64,000 nucleotides of DNA, taken from contig NZ_WRPK01000001.1 of assembly GCF_009755815.1 (NCBI RefSeq), positions 682,001 to 746,000 of the forward strand, read 5' to 3'. This document shows, one piece after another, positions 36,750 through 46,003 of this stretch. Every line of letters begins with the position of its first letter. The first letter of the stretch is position 1. The translations under genes were made by a program, and so were the position numbers. The DNA is from Flavisphingomonas formosensis. Its GTDB lineage: Bacteria > Pseudomonadota > Alphaproteobacteria > Sphingomonadales > Sphingomonadaceae. Under the pieces are notes generated by a model that was given only the letters and a program-made list of their open reading frames with translations, ran no database searches and was not told the DNA's origin.

Positions 36750-39479
36750 TCAGACGATCAGGCCCCGGCCCAGCTCCTGATGCCGGAATTGCGTGTCGGA
36801 AGAAAGGCGGCCCGCCACCATTTTTACCGCCTCGTCCAGGGTTACGCGCCGGATCGGGACACCCGCCGGGAAGGCATCGAGCAGGCGCGATGGCATGGCG
36901 GCGGAGAGCAGCACGAAGACGCCGCTGTCCTCCGCCCGGCGGATGAGCCGTCCGAACGCCTGGGCGAGGCGAGCACGCACGATGGCGTCGTCGAAGGCGG
37001 AGCCGCCGCCCGCTGCGCGGCGGGCGGCGTGGAGCACGGTCGGGCGCGGCCAGGGCACGCCCTCCATGATCACGAGGCGCAGCGATTCGCCCGGCACGTC
37101 GACGCCGTCGCGCAGTGCGTCCGTGCCCAGCAGGCTGGCGCGGGGATCGTCCCGGAAGATATCGACCAGCGTGCCCGTGTCGATCGGATCGACATGCTGG
37201 GCGTGCAGCGGCAGCCCGCCGCGCGCCAGCCGGTCGGCGATGCGCGCATGCACCGCCTTCAGCCGCTGGATGGCGGTGAACAGGCCGAGCGCGCCGCCCC
37301 GCGCTGCCTCGATCAGCCGGCCATAGGCACCGGCCAGCGCGGGCAGGTCGCCGCGCTTGAGATCGGTGACGATCAGCACTTCGGAGCGGGCGGCATAGTC
37401 GAATGGGCTCGGCACCTCGAAATAGTGGGCCGGCGCGTCGAGATGCGCGGCGCCGCTGCGCGCCTCGGCATGCGTCCAGCCGGTCGCGCCCGCGCCTTTC
37501 AACGTCGCCGAAGTCACCAGCAGGCCGTGCGCCGGCTGCAGCACGATCTCGGCAAGCGGACGGGTGGGATCCAGCCAGTGGCGATGCAGGCCGATGTCGA
37601 GTTCACGCCCTTCGATCCGGTCGACCGCCAGCCAGTCGACGAAATCGGGATCGGCGGGACCGCCGAGTCGCGCGAGCAGCGCGATCCAGGCAGCCAGGGT
37701 GCGCGACCGGCTGACGATCCCGGACAGCGCGCCCTCGACGCGCGCTCGCGCCTGACCGTCCAGCCAGTCCGGCCCGTCCTCGGTCAAGGCCTCGAGCCGC
37801 TGGCGCAGCCGCGCGAGTGGACGGACGAGGCCTTCCAGCGCGGCCGCAGCCGGCGCGGCGGCCTCGATCAGCGCGCCGTCCAGTTCCGCCGCCTCGGTTT
37901 CGAGCCCATAGCCGGCATCCTGCGCGCTCGCCCGAGCGAACACGCTGGCGCGCACCGCGGCGAGCAATTCCTCGATCGGACCCGAGGGAGCATCCTCGGT
38001 GACACGGCCGATCCAGCCATCGGCGGGCAGCGCCCGTGCGGCCTCGATGGCCGCTTCGATCGCCAGCGCACCCTCGTCGTCATAGGAGGCGACGTCGGAG
38101 AGCCGCGCCGAAAGCCCGCGCCGGCGCCCGCGCGATCGGCTTTCCGGGCCGATGATCCAGCGCCTGAGTTCGATCGCCTCCTGGCCGGAGAGGATCGCGG
38201 CGAAGGTCGAATCGGCGGCGTCGAACAGATGATGGCCTTCGTCGAACACGATCCGGTCGAGCGGCCGGCCTTCCGAGCGGCGCCGTTCGGCGAGCAGCAT
38301 GATCAGCGCATGGTTGGCGATCACCAGGTCGGCGCCCTCGGCCGCGCGCACCGAACGCTCGATGAAGCAGCGGCGATAATGCGGGCAGCCGGCATAGACG
38401 CACTCGCCGCGCCGGTCGGTCAGCGCGGTGGCGCCGGCGCGGCGGAACAGCGTCGGCAGCCAGCCGGGCAGATCGCCGCCCACCATGTCACCGTCGCGGG
38501 TGAAGGCGGCCCAGCGCGCGACGAGCTGCGCCAGGATCGCTGCGCGATTCTGGAAGCCGCCTTGCAGGGCGTCCTCGAGATTGAGCAGGCAGAGATAATT
38601 TTCCCGGCCCTTGCGCACCACCACCTTCTCGCGCCGGATGGCGGGATGGGGGAAGACGCGCTCGGCCTCGCGGTCGAGCTGACGCTGCAGGGCCTTGGTG
38701 TAGGTGGAGATCCAGACCGTGCCGCCAGCGCGTTCCGCCCAGAGCGAGGCCGGCGCAAGATAGCCCAGCGTCTTGCCGATGCCGGTGCCGGCCTGGGCGA
38801 GCAGCATGTTGGGCCGTCCTTCCGCGATCCGCGGCGCGAAGACCGGTGCGGCGGCGCTGGCATAGGCGCGCTGGCCCTCGCGCGGCTCGGCGTCGCTGCC
38901 GACCAGCGCTGCCAGCCGCTCCACGCTTTCCTCGGCAGCCAGCAGGATCGGGCGCGGCTGTGGCCGGCCGGCAGCCTCATCCCATTCGGGCAGCTTGGAA
39001 AACAGCCAGCGTTCCGCCTCGCGCGGGCGCGGGATGCGCCCGGCGACGGTAGCCGCCCAGGGCCAGCGCAGGCGGAACAGGCTCTGCGCCGCCGTCCAGC
39101 CGCCTTCGCGCTCGGGCCATGCCGGATCGCCGAGACGATCGAGCAGGGCAGCCGCGGCCCGGATCAGGAACGGTGCGGACTCGGCGTCGCTGGCCGGCGG
39201 CTCCAGATCCAGCGCCCGGGCAATGCCGCGTGGGGTCGGTACGGCGAAATGGGCCGGATGGACGAAGGCGAACAGCTCCAGAAGGTCCAGCCCCGATATC
39301 TCGCCATAGCCGAGCCGCGCCCCGATCACCGGGGCGTTGAGCAGCACCATCGGCGTCTCGGCGGCGCGCGCGATCGCCTCGCCGCGCTGCACCTCGCGCA
39401 CCTGGCCGTCGGGCGCGGCGATCCAGATGCCGCCGTGCGTCGCATGCAGCGCTGGAAAGGGGAGGAGCGGTTCGGTCAC
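36750..39479 (-). CDS. DinG-family ATP-dependent DNA helicase
   Basis: The 909-residue superfamily 2 helicase has Walker A LAQAGTGIGKTLGYLAPAS near 250, the DEAH-type box VFDEGHHLF near 425, and four cysteines between them (CVYAGCPHYRRC and an earlier CLLN) that suggest an Fe-S cluster as in XPD/DinG. The C-terminal motif VI block is ARLAQAFGRLIRRAEDSGVF. It would unwind 5' tails or R-loops during repair. The start is a GTG at 39479 (VTEPLLPFPALHATHGG). Reading from 39605 would invade the upstream gene. Confidence 0.92.
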   Translation of the reverse strand: MTEPLLPFPALHATHGGIWIAAPDGQVREVQRGEAIARAAETPMVLLNAPVIGARLGYGEISGLDLLELFAFVHPAHFAVPTPRGIARALDLEPPASDAESAPFLIRAAAALLDRLGDPAWPEREGGWTAAQSLFRLRWPWAATVAGRIPRPREAERWLFSKLPEWDEAAGRPQPRPILLAAEESVERLAALVGSDAEPREGQRAYASAAAPVFAPRIAEGRPNMLLAQAGTGIGKTLGYLAPASLWAERAGGTVWISTYTKALQRQLDREAERVFPHPAIRREKVVVRKGRENYLCLLNLEDALQGGFQNRAAILAQLVARWAAFTRDGDMVGGDLPGWLPTLFRRAGATALTDRRGECVYAGCPHYRRCFIERSVRAAEGADLVIANHALIMLLAERRRSEGRPLDRIVFDEGHHLFDAADSTFAAILSGQEAIELRRWIIGPESRSRGRRRGLSARLSDVASYDDEGALAIEAAIEAARALPADGWIGRVTEDAPSGPIEELLAAVRASVFARASAQDAGYGLETEAAELDGALIEAAAPAAAALEGLVRPLARLRQRLEALTEDGPDWLDGQARARVEGALSGIVSRSRTLAAWIALLARLGGPADPDFVDWLAVDRIEGRELDIGLHRHWLDPTRPLAEIVLQPAHGLLVTSATLKGAGATGWTHAEARSGAAHLDAPAHYFEVPSPFDYAARSEVLIVTDLKRGDLPALAGAYGRLIEAARGGALGLFTAIQRLKAVHARIADRLARGGLPLHAQHVDPIDTGTLVDIFRDDPRASLLGTDALRDGVDVPGESLRLVIMEGVPWPRPTVLHAARRAAGGGSAFDDAIVRARLAQAFGRLIRRAEDSGVFVLLSAAMPSRLLDAFPAGVPIRRVTLDEAVKMVAGRLSSDTQFRHQELGRGLIV

Positions 39480-39507
39480 GTCTCGTGCGGTTCGGTTATG
39501 GGCGGGA

Positions 39508-40071
39508 TCAGGCGCGCCGCAATGCCGCCACGAAGGACGCGGCGTCGGGCAGCCGATCGAAATGGATGTTGCCGTCGATATCGGCGGCTGGATCGTTCGG
39601 CACAAGTATCATCATCGCATGGCCGCGGCCGCGGGCGTTGACCATGCCGAGCTCCCCGCCGAGCACGCGCCGCCGGTCGATCTCCATCAGCGGCTGGTCC
39701 ATCCACGGCAGCGACCAGATCACGCGCCGGTCCGTCACCGTCAGCCGGATGAACGGCGCGCGCACCAGGCCGAGTGCGAAGCCCGGATTGCGCCGGATGA
39801 CGACGGTGAGGATGCCCGCGACGAGCGCGATCATCACCGCCGTTCCGCTGAGGGCGAAGACCAGCATGCCCGTGGTCGTCGGGGCCGGCCACCAGATCGC
39901 CCAGAGCAGCACGAAGGAGGAGACGATCTGCGGCGAGATGAAGGCGAGGAAGGTGAAGGTGCCGGTCGGCAGCGCCAGCAGGCCGGGGCGGGCGACGTAG
40001 AGCGTCCGTTCCGGCACGGCCTCCAGGCGCCGGACGACCGGAATGGGGAGCTGGGCCTGGCCTTCGCGCAT
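39508..40071 (-). CDS. Membrane protein of unknown function with PH-like tail
   Basis: The 187-residue product has two hydrophobic segments (about 33-60 and 68-92), then a soluble region reading like a bacterial PH-type beta domain (RLTVTDRRVIWSLPWMDQPL). No family could be named firmly. It ends 28 bp before the helicase start on the same strand, so the two may be co-transcribed. It is divergent from lysK. Confidence 0.7.
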   Translation of the reverse strand: MREGQAQLPIPVVRRLEAVPERTLYVARPGLLALPTGTFTFLAFISPQIVSSFVLLWAIWWPAPTTTGMLVFALSGTAVMIALVAGILTVVIRRNPGFALGLVRAPFIRLTVTDRRVIWSLPWMDQPLMEIDRRRVLGGELGMVNARGRGHAMMILVPNDPAADIDGNIHFDRLPDAASFVAALRRA

Positions 40072-40188
40072 CGGCGCCTCCGATCACTTATCCCTGCGGC
40101 GCTGCGGCCGTTTCGGGGCAAAAGCGCTTTCCAGCGCCGTCACCCTTGCTCTAAGGCCGCGGCGAAAGATTATTCGAGACAAGAACAA

Positions 40189-41760
40189 ATGGCAAACGAC
40201 GATTCCCTTCGCGCGGCTGCGCTCGCCAGCAAGGCCTGGCCCTATGAGGAGGCGCGCAAGCTGCTCAAGCGCTATCCCGATGGGCCGCCCGCGAAGGGCC
40301 ATGTCCTGTTCGAGACCGGCTACGGCCCCTCGGGCCTGCCGCATATCGGCACCTTCAACGAGGTGCTGCGCACGACGCTGGTGCGCCGCGCCTATGAGGC
40401 GCTGTCGGACGTGCCGACCCGGCTGATCGCCTTCTCCGACGACATGGACGGCTTGCGCAAGGTGCCGGACAACGTCCCCAACAAGGCGATGCTGGCCGAG
40501 CATCTCGGCCGTCCGCTCACCCGCATCCCCGACCCGTTCGGCAAATATGAGAGCTTCGCGCATCACAACAACGCGATGCTGCGCGAATTCCTCGATCGTT
40601 TCGGCTTCGAGTATGAGTTCGCCTCTTCGACCGAATATTATGTCAGCGGCCGGTTCGACGAGGCGCTGAAGGGCGTGCTGCGCCACTATGACGCGATCAT
40701 GGGCGTGATGCTGCCGACCCTGCGCAAGGAGCGGCAGGCGACCTATTCGCCGGTGCTGCCGATCAGCAGCAAGTCCGGCATCGTGCTGCAGGTACCGGTC
40801 GAGGTGGTGGATGCCGAGGCCGGGCTGGTGCGCTTCGAGGATGAGGGCGAGACGATCGTCCAGTCGATCCTCGGCGGGAAGGCCAAGCTGCAATGGAAGG
40901 TCGACTGGGCGATGCGCTGGGTGGCGCTCGACGTCGATTACGAGATGTCCGGCAAGGACCTCATCGATTCGACCATCCAGTCCGGCAAGATCGCCCGCGT
41001 GCTCGGCGCCCGCCCGCCCGAGGGCTTCAACTACGAGATGTTCCTCGACGAGAAGGGCGAGAAGATCTCCAAGTCCAAGGGCAACGGCCTCAGCCTCGAG
41101 CAGTGGCTGACCTACGGGCCGGAGGAGAGCCTCGCCTTCTACGCCTATCGCGAGCCCAAGAAGGCCAAGCAGCTCCACATGGGCGTGATCCCGCGCGCGA
41201 TTGATGAATATTGGCAGTATCGCGGCAATTATCCGAGCCAGCCGATCGAGCAGAAGCTCGGCAACCCCGTGCACCACATCCACAATGGCGACGTGCCGGC
41301 GGAGGGCCTGCCGATCAGCTTCGGCCTGCTGCTCAACCTCGTCGGCGTGCTCGGCGAGGCGGATCGCGACATCATCTGGGGATATCTGCGCAACTATGTG
41401 CCGGACGCAACGCCGGAACTTTATCCCGCGCTCGACCGGCTGATCGATCATGCCGTCGCCTATCACCGCGATTTCATCGCCCCGACGCTCCAACGCCGGA
41501 AGCCGGAAGGCCTCGAAAACGGCGCGCTCGCCGATCTCGACGCACGGCTGGCGGCGCTGCCGGCGGATGCGGATGCCGAGACGATCCAGAACGAAGTCTA
41601 TGAGGTCGGCAAGGCAGCCGGCTTCGAAAATCTGCGGGACTGGTTCAAGGCCCTGTACGAGACGCTGCTCGGCTCCACCCAAGGCCCGCGGATGGGCAGC
41701 TTCATCGCGCTCTACGGCGTCGAAAATACGAGGCGGCTGATTGCCGAAGCGCTGAGCTGA
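40189..41760 (+). CDS. lysK: Lysyl-tRNA synthetase, class I
   Basis: The 523-residue class I enzyme charges tRNA-Lys, unlike the class II LysS of most bacteria. The HIGH-type motif is GYGPSGLPHIGTFNE near 40 and the KMSKS-type motif GEKISKSKGNG near 290. Alphaproteobacteria commonly use this archaeal-type enzyme. The start is the ATG at 40189 (MANDDSLRAAALASKAWPYE). The longer frame from 39337 covers the divergent membrane-protein gene and is not real. Confidence 0.96.
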   Translation: MANDDSLRAAALASKAWPYEEARKLLKRYPDGPPAKGHVLFETGYGPSGLPHIGTFNEVLRTTLVRRAYEALSDVPTRLIAFSDDMDGLRKVPDNVPNKAMLAEHLGRPLTRIPDPFGKYESFAHHNNAMLREFLDRFGFEYEFASSTEYYVSGRFDEALKGVLRHYDAIMGVMLPTLRKERQATYSPVLPISSKSGIVLQVPVEVVDAEAGLVRFEDEGETIVQSILGGKAKLQWKVDWAMRWVALDVDYEMSGKDLIDSTIQSGKIARVLGARPPEGFNYEMFLDEKGEKISKSKGNGLSLEQWLTYGPEESLAFYAYREPKKAKQLHMGVIPRAIDEYWQYRGNYPSQPIEQKLGNPVHHIHNGDVPAEGLPISFGLLLNLVGVLGEADRDIIWGYLRNYVPDATPELYPALDRLIDHAVAYHRDFIAPTLQRRKPEGLENGALADLDARLAALPADADAETIQNEVYEVGKAAGFENLRDWFKALYETLLGSTQGPRMGSFIALYGVENTRRLIAEALS

Positions 41761-41818
41761 AGCGAACGCCGCGCGTCCCGCCGTCGGCCCCGCTTTCGCG
41801 GGGACGACGGCATGGCCG

Positions 41819-43657
41819 CTACTTCCCGCCCGCCTTGATCCAGGCGTCGATCTTGCTCTCCAGCACGGTCATCGGCAGCGCGCCGGTGTTCAGCACCTGA
41901 TCGTGGAACTTGCGCGGATCGAAGCCTGAACCGAGGGCCTTCTCGGCTGCCGTCCGCTCCTTGCGGATGGTGAGCTGGCCGACCTTGTAGGCGAGCGCCT
42001 GGCCGGGGATGGCGATATAGCGTTCCACTTCGGCGGTCGCGTCGGTGGGCGACATCGGCGAGTTGTCGAGCATATATTTGATCGACTGATCGCGCGTCCA
42101 GCCCATGGAGTGGATGCCGCTGTCGACAACGAGCCGCATCGCCCGCAGCATTTCGTCCGAAAGGCCGCCCATGCGCTGATAGGGATCGGTCTCCATGCCG
42201 AGTTCCTTCCAGAGCGATTCGGCATAGAGCGCCCAGCCCTCGACGAAGGCGGTGTTGCCGCCGAAGCGCATGAAGGCCGGCAGATCGGCATTTTCCTGCG
42301 CGAGGCTGATCTGGAAATGGTGCCCTGGAACGGCCTCGTGGAGGTACAGCGTTTCCATGTCCCACTTGTAGCGGGAGGGAAGATCGTAGCCATTATAGTA
42401 GAAGACGCCGGGCCGCGATCCGTCCGGCGTGCCCTGCTCATAATAGCCGCCGGCCTCGGTCTTCTCCTTATATTCCGGCACCGGTCGGATCACGAGCGGC
42501 GTCTTCGGGATCACCGCGAACTGGGAGGGAATGGCGAGGTCCACCCGCTTGCCGATCGCGGTATAGCCGTCGCGCAGCTCGTCCTTGCTCTTCGGCTTGA
42601 AGCGCGGATCGCTGCGCAGGAAAGCGAAGAATGCCTTGAGGTCGCCTTTGAAGCCGACCTGCGCCTTGGCCGCTTCCATCTCGCGCGTGATCCGGGCCAC
42701 TTCGGCAAGGCCGAGCCGATGCACCTCGGCCGCGCTCATCGGCAGGGTCGTGTTCTGCTCGATCATATAGGCGTAGAGCCTGTCGCCGCCGGGCATGCCG
42801 CCGAGCCCGACACTGTCCCGCGCGACGGGCAGATAGTCGTTCTTCAGGAAATCGCGCATCCGTACATAGGCCGGGAAGATGTCGTCGCGGATCGTCGCGG
42901 CATAGGCGGCCTTCAGCCGCGCCTGATCGGCCGCGGAGATGCCGTCGGGGAACTTCGTCACGGGCTGGTAGAAGGTCGAGCCCTCTACGCCCTGTTTGAG
43001 CTGCACGTCGAACTGCTCGATCATGTTGCGCACGACCAGCTTGGGCTGGACGACGCCGCTCTTCATGCCTTCGCGAAACCGGCCGATCGCGCGATCCAGA
43101 TAGACGACATATTCGTGATGGCGCTTGAGGCCATTCTCATAATCCTCGACCGTCTTGAACGGAGCGGCGCCGGTGCCTGAGGAGAGATCGGGATAGAAGG
43201 TCTGGATGCCATAGAAATGATCGAGCGGACGGACCACGGTCAGCGCCAGCATGTCGGGGGCTAGCCCCTTGAGATTCACCTCGGTCTGCCACTTGAAGAC
43301 GTCGTAGGCGATCTGATCGGTGGGGCTCAGCGCAGCGCGGTCGATCGCTTGCAGCCGCTTGAGGTCGCTCTCGGCCGCCGCGCGCTCGGCATCGAAATAG
43401 GCATCGCTGATCAGGTCGCCGAGATGGTCGGCATAGCGCAGATCGCCGCGGAACAGCGCGTTCAGCGGATTGCGCTTGAGCGATGCTTCGTCACTGTCGG
43501 CGAAGAGCTGCTTCAGGGCGGCGTCTGCGGTCGTCACGACTGCCGCCGCCGGCGCCGGGACGGGCGCTTCAGATGCGCGGCGCGGCGCGGCAGTGGCACC
43601 GGCGGAAAGCAGGAAAAGGCCCGCGGTGCCCGCGAGCAGGAGAGGACGGAAACGCAT
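41819..43657 (-). CDS. DUF885 family secreted metallopeptidase-like protein
   Basis: The 612-residue product has a signal peptide (MRFRPLLLAGTAGLFLLSAG). Its second half contains YLHEAVPGHHFQISLAQE, the HExxxGH-like zinc site of the DUF885 family, related to M3/M32-type peptidases, plus YIAIPGQALAYKVGQLTI and GALPMTVLESKIDAW near the end. A periplasmic or lipid-anchored carboxypeptidase is likely but substrates are unknown. A GTAAC-TGT-GTTAC palindrome lies 41-53 bp upstream of its start. Confidence 0.88.
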   Translation of the reverse strand: MRFRPLLLAGTAGLFLLSAGATAAPRRASEAPVPAPAAAVVTTADAALKQLFADSDEASLKRNPLNALFRGDLRYADHLGDLISDAYFDAERAAAESDLKRLQAIDRAALSPTDQIAYDVFKWQTEVNLKGLAPDMLALTVVRPLDHFYGIQTFYPDLSSGTGAAPFKTVEDYENGLKRHHEYVVYLDRAIGRFREGMKSGVVQPKLVVRNMIEQFDVQLKQGVEGSTFYQPVTKFPDGISAADQARLKAAYAATIRDDIFPAYVRMRDFLKNDYLPVARDSVGLGGMPGGDRLYAYMIEQNTTLPMSAAEVHRLGLAEVARITREMEAAKAQVGFKGDLKAFFAFLRSDPRFKPKSKDELRDGYTAIGKRVDLAIPSQFAVIPKTPLVIRPVPEYKEKTEAGGYYEQGTPDGSRPGVFYYNGYDLPSRYKWDMETLYLHEAVPGHHFQISLAQENADLPAFMRFGGNTAFVEGWALYAESLWKELGMETDPYQRMGGLSDEMLRAMRLVVDSGIHSMGWTRDQSIKYMLDNSPMSPTDATAEVERYIAIPGQALAYKVGQLTIRKERTAAEKALGSGFDPRKFHDQVLNTGALPMTVLESKIDAWIKAGGK

Positions 43658-43697
43658 GGAAAACTCCGAAGAGAGACATGCCGCCTGTCCTAACCCT

Positions 43698-43710
43698 GTA
43701 ACACAGTTAC
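43698..43710. promoter_or_regulatory. Palindrome upstream of the DUF885 gene
   Basis: GTAAC-ACA-GTTAC (plus strand) is a 5-3-5 dyad in an AT-richer patch, consistent with a regulator site in the promoter of the leftward gene. No regulator is adjacent. Confidence 0.3.
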
Positions 43711-43714
43711 GACA

Positions 43715-43745
43715 AGGCGCCCGGATCGCGGGGATCCGGGCGCCT
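43715..43745 (-). terminator. Terminator-type hairpin after first RcnB-like gene
   Basis: AGGCGCCCGGATC (43715-43727) and GATCCGGGCGCCT (43733-43745) form a perfect 13-bp stem with a 5-nt loop. It lies 24 bp beyond the stop of the leftward gene. It has no clear U run. Confidence 0.65.
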
Positions 43746-43768
43746 CTTCCGGGAAGCCGCGGCGCGAC

Positions 43769-44245
43769 TTACCAGAAGAAGTCGCGATGGACGGTGATCA
43801 CCCGACCGGTGCGGATGTTCACCAGCACGACGTCATTGCCGTAGCGGATCCAGCGCTGCGGGCCGGCAACGCGCGGCAGACGGTAGGTCCACGGATCGCT
43901 GATCCAATAGCGGCTGTGGTAATAGCGGGGCGCGAAGCGATAGCCGACCGGAACCGGCCGATAGGCATAGCCGCGCGGGCCGACATAGGCGCCGCGCCGA
44001 TAGACGTCGCGATGCGCCTGACGATAATCCCGCCAGTCCTCGCGATACTCGCGACGGGCTTCTCGCACGTCGCGCTGCTGCTCGCGAATTTCGCGCGGAT
44101 CGCCACCGCGACGGGCATTGTTGAGCTGCCGTTGCTCCTCGTGGATCATGTGCCGATCATGGCGCAACTCGCCCGCCGACTGCGCCGAGGCGAGCGAGGG
44201 CACCGCGGTGGCAGCGATGAGCCCCAAGATGATAAACTTACGCAT
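43769..44245 (-). CDS. RcnB-like periplasmic protein
   Basis: The 158-residue product has a signal peptide (MRKFIILGLIAATAVPSLAS). A charged, arginine-rich middle (RHDRHMIHEEQRQLNNARRG) follows, then a C-terminal RcnB domain ending with YWISDPWTYRLP and WIRYGNDVVLVNIRTG. RcnB of enterics modulates periplasmic nickel/cobalt homeostasis. Many sphingomonad relatives have unknown roles. Its tail closely resembles that of the neighbouring gene at 44448, so the two are paralogues. Confidence 0.82.
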   Translation of the reverse strand: MRKFIILGLIAATAVPSLASAQSAGELRHDRHMIHEEQRQLNNARRGGDPREIREQQRDVREARREYREDWRDYRQAHRDVYRRGAYVGPRGYAYRPVPVGYRFAPRYYHSRYWISDPWTYRLPRVAGPQRWIRYGNDVVLVNIRTGRVITVHRDFFW

Positions 44246-44390
44246 ATTCTTACTCCTCTGTCCGACGGCGCGTCCCTAGGCGCCGTGTCCCCTCCGACCA
44301 CCGGCTTCGCATGATTCGGCTGAACCGCGCGCGAATCCGATTGTCAGCAAACAGAAAGGCCGAGCGGCGAGAGCGTTCCCGCAACGACAA

Positions 44391-44420
44391 CGGCCCGGAG
44401 CGTTTTCGCGCTCCGGGCCG
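44391..44420 (-). terminator. Terminator-type hairpin after second RcnB-like gene
   Basis: CGGCCCGGAGCG and CGCTCCGGGCCG pair perfectly over 12 bp with loop TTTTCG, 27 bp after the stop of the leftward gene. It separates the two RcnB-like units. Confidence 0.65.
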
Positions 44421-44447
44421 CCATGCCCCTGGCAGGGAAGGAAGAGC

Positions 44448-45341
44448 CTACCAGAAGAAGGAATAGATGATGTCGACGATCATACCGGTGCGGATGTCGA
44501 CCAGCGCCACGTCGTCATAGTAGCGCACCCAGCGATAGGGACCGTAAGCCGGGGGCAGCCGATAGGACCAGGGGTCGCTGATCCAGTAGCTCTGGCCATA
44601 GAACCATGGATCCAGGCGATAGCCCGGCGACCAGCGTCGATAGGCATAGCCACGCGGCGCATAGTAGCGCGGCAGACGGAAGATGTTGCGGTTGTACTGC
44701 CTGTAGTTCTGCCAATCGTATCGGCGATCGCTGCGCCAGTTATTGTTCCAGCGGCCGCGATCGTCACGCCAGTTACGATCGTTGCCAGGCCGGTTGTCGC
44801 GCCAATCGCGGTCGTTGCCTGGGCGGTTGTCGCGCCAGTCACGGTCGTTGCCGGGACGATTGTCGCGCCAGTCACGATCGTTTCCGGGCCGGTTATCGTG
44901 CCAGTTGCGATCGTTGCCCGGTCGATTGTCGCGCCAGTCGCGATTGTCGCCGCGCTGATCGGGACGGCCTTGCGGGCCGTCGTTGCGGCGGTCCGGGCGA
45001 TTGCCCTGCCAGCCGCCGCGCGCGTCCGGGCCGCCGGGAACGGCACGATTGCCGGGGTTCGGCGTGTCGCGCCGGTCCTGCCAACCACCGCCGGCGCGCG
45101 GATCGGCGCCGCGATCCGGCCGACCCTGGAACGCCGGTGCCGCGCGGTCCGGCTGGGGCCGTTCGGGCATCGGGCGCGGTGCGTCGGCACGATCGGGCGC
45201 ACCGCGTCCGCCACGATCCTGGCCGCCACGGTCTTGCCCGGCGCCGTGATTCCACTGCGGCCGATCATTGTCGCCCGGCGCGGCAAGAGCCGGAACGGCG
45301 CCGGTCACGAGCAGCATTGCAATCAGACTCTTGCGAATCAT
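44448..45341 (-). CDS. RcnB-like protein with tandem RDWRDNRPGND repeats
   Basis: The 297-residue product has a signal peptide (MIRKSLIAMLLVTGAVPALA). A long Arg/Asp/Gly/Pro/Asn-rich disordered region contains tandem 11-residue units with consensus RDWRDNRPGND (about residues 134-188), encoded by a 33-bp minisatellite. The RcnB-type C-terminus has SYWISDPWSYRLPPAYGPYR and DIRTGMIVD. Against its 158-residue neighbour, the extra length is all in the repeat-rich centre. Function is unknown. Metal stress or envelope binding is a guess from the family. Confidence 0.82.
   Translation of the reverse strand: MIRKSLIAMLLVTGAVPALAAPGDNDRPQWNHGAGQDRGGQDRGGRGAPDRADAPRPMPERPQPDRAAPAFQGRPDRGADPRAGGGWQDRRDTPNPGNRAVPGGPDARGGWQGNRPDRRNDGPQGRPDQRGDNRDWRDNRPGNDRNWHDNRPGNDRDWRDNRPGNDRDWRDNRPGNDRDWRDNRPGNDRNWRDDRGRWNNNWRSDRRYDWQNYRQYNRNIFRLPRYYAPRGYAYRRWSPGYRLDPWFYGQSYWISDPWSYRLPPAYGPYRWVRYYDDVALVDIRTGMIVDIIYSFFW
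44778..44942. repeat. 33-bp minisatellite, five units
   Basis: Five in-frame 33-bp units start at 44778, 44811, 44844, 44877 and 44910, each with the core GTTGTCGCGCCA on the plus strand (degenerate in the fourth). Decayed copies flank both sides. Unit length is a multiple of three, so copy-number change would lengthen or shorten the protein without frameshift. Confidence 0.85.
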
Positions 45342-45451
45342 CGAGGGATCTCCTGTCGTCTCGCGGCATTCGCCACGTTGATTTGGTGATTACGCGCGAC
45401 GCAATGACATGATCCTGAATTGCTTCGTCAGCAATCAGACAGATTCGCTCG

Positions 45452-46003
45452 TCATTTCTTGCCCGGCGCGACGGGGGTGAGCGCCGGCACGGCGTGGGCG
45501 GCGTCGGCCGGATCGATGCCCGGCGGCGGGGCGGCGGCAAGATCCTCGGCGCCGCTGGCGACCCGCGCGGCCTGCCGGATCGCCTTGCGGACGCGCGGAT
45601 AGGTGCCGCAGCGACAGATGTTGGTGATCGCCGAATCGATCTCGTCGTCGGTGGGATTGGGCTTCTGGGCAAGCAGTGCGGCCGCAGCCATGATCATGCC
45701 GGACTGGCAATAGCCGCATTGCGGTACGCTCTGCGCCACCCAGGCCTGCTGCACCGGGTGGCTGCGATCGCGCGACAGCGCCTCGATCGTCGTCACGAAG
45801 CTTCCCTCGATCGAAGCGATCGTTACCTGGCAGCTGCGCACCGCGACGCCGTCGATATGGACCGTGCAGGCGCCGCAAAGCCCAGCGCCGCAGCCATATT
45901 TGGTGCCGGTGAGGTTGGAGGCGTCGCGCAGCGCCCAGAGCAGGGGCGTCTCCGGATCCAGCTGATAATGGACGGGCTGGCCGTTCACCGTGAAGCGCGT
46001 CAT
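45452..46003 (-). CDS. [2Fe-2S] subunit of a xanthine-oxidase-family dehydrogenase
   Basis: The 183-residue protein has the plant-ferredoxin cluster motif YGCGAGLCGACTVHIDG (near 42-58) and the second cluster motif PQCGYCQSGMIMAAAALL with NICRCGTYPRVRKAI, as in IorA and other small subunits of molybdenum hydroxylases. The large molybdopterin subunit normally encoded next to it is absent on both sides. The start was set at 46003 (MTRFTVNGQPVHYQL). The C-terminal 35 residues are Ala/Pro-rich. Confidence 0.9.
   Translation of the reverse strand: MTRFTVNGQPVHYQLDPETPLLWALRDASNLTGTKYGCGAGLCGACTVHIDGVAVRSCQVTIASIEGSFVTTIEALSRDRSHPVQQAWVAQSVPQCGYCQSGMIMAAAALLAQKPNPTDDEIDSAITNICRCGTYPRVRKAIRQAARVASGAEDLAAAPPPGIDPADAAHAVPALTPVAPGKK

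Noticed and set aside
39337-40188. N-terminal extension of lysyl-tRNA synthetase
   Set aside because: It covers the divergent membrane-protein gene and has no conserved content; the enzyme's normal start is at 40189.
44743-44975. Regular short repeats resembling a CRISPR array
   Set aside because: The 33-bp units are contiguous with no unique spacers, are in frame, and encode RDWRDNRPGND in an exported protein.
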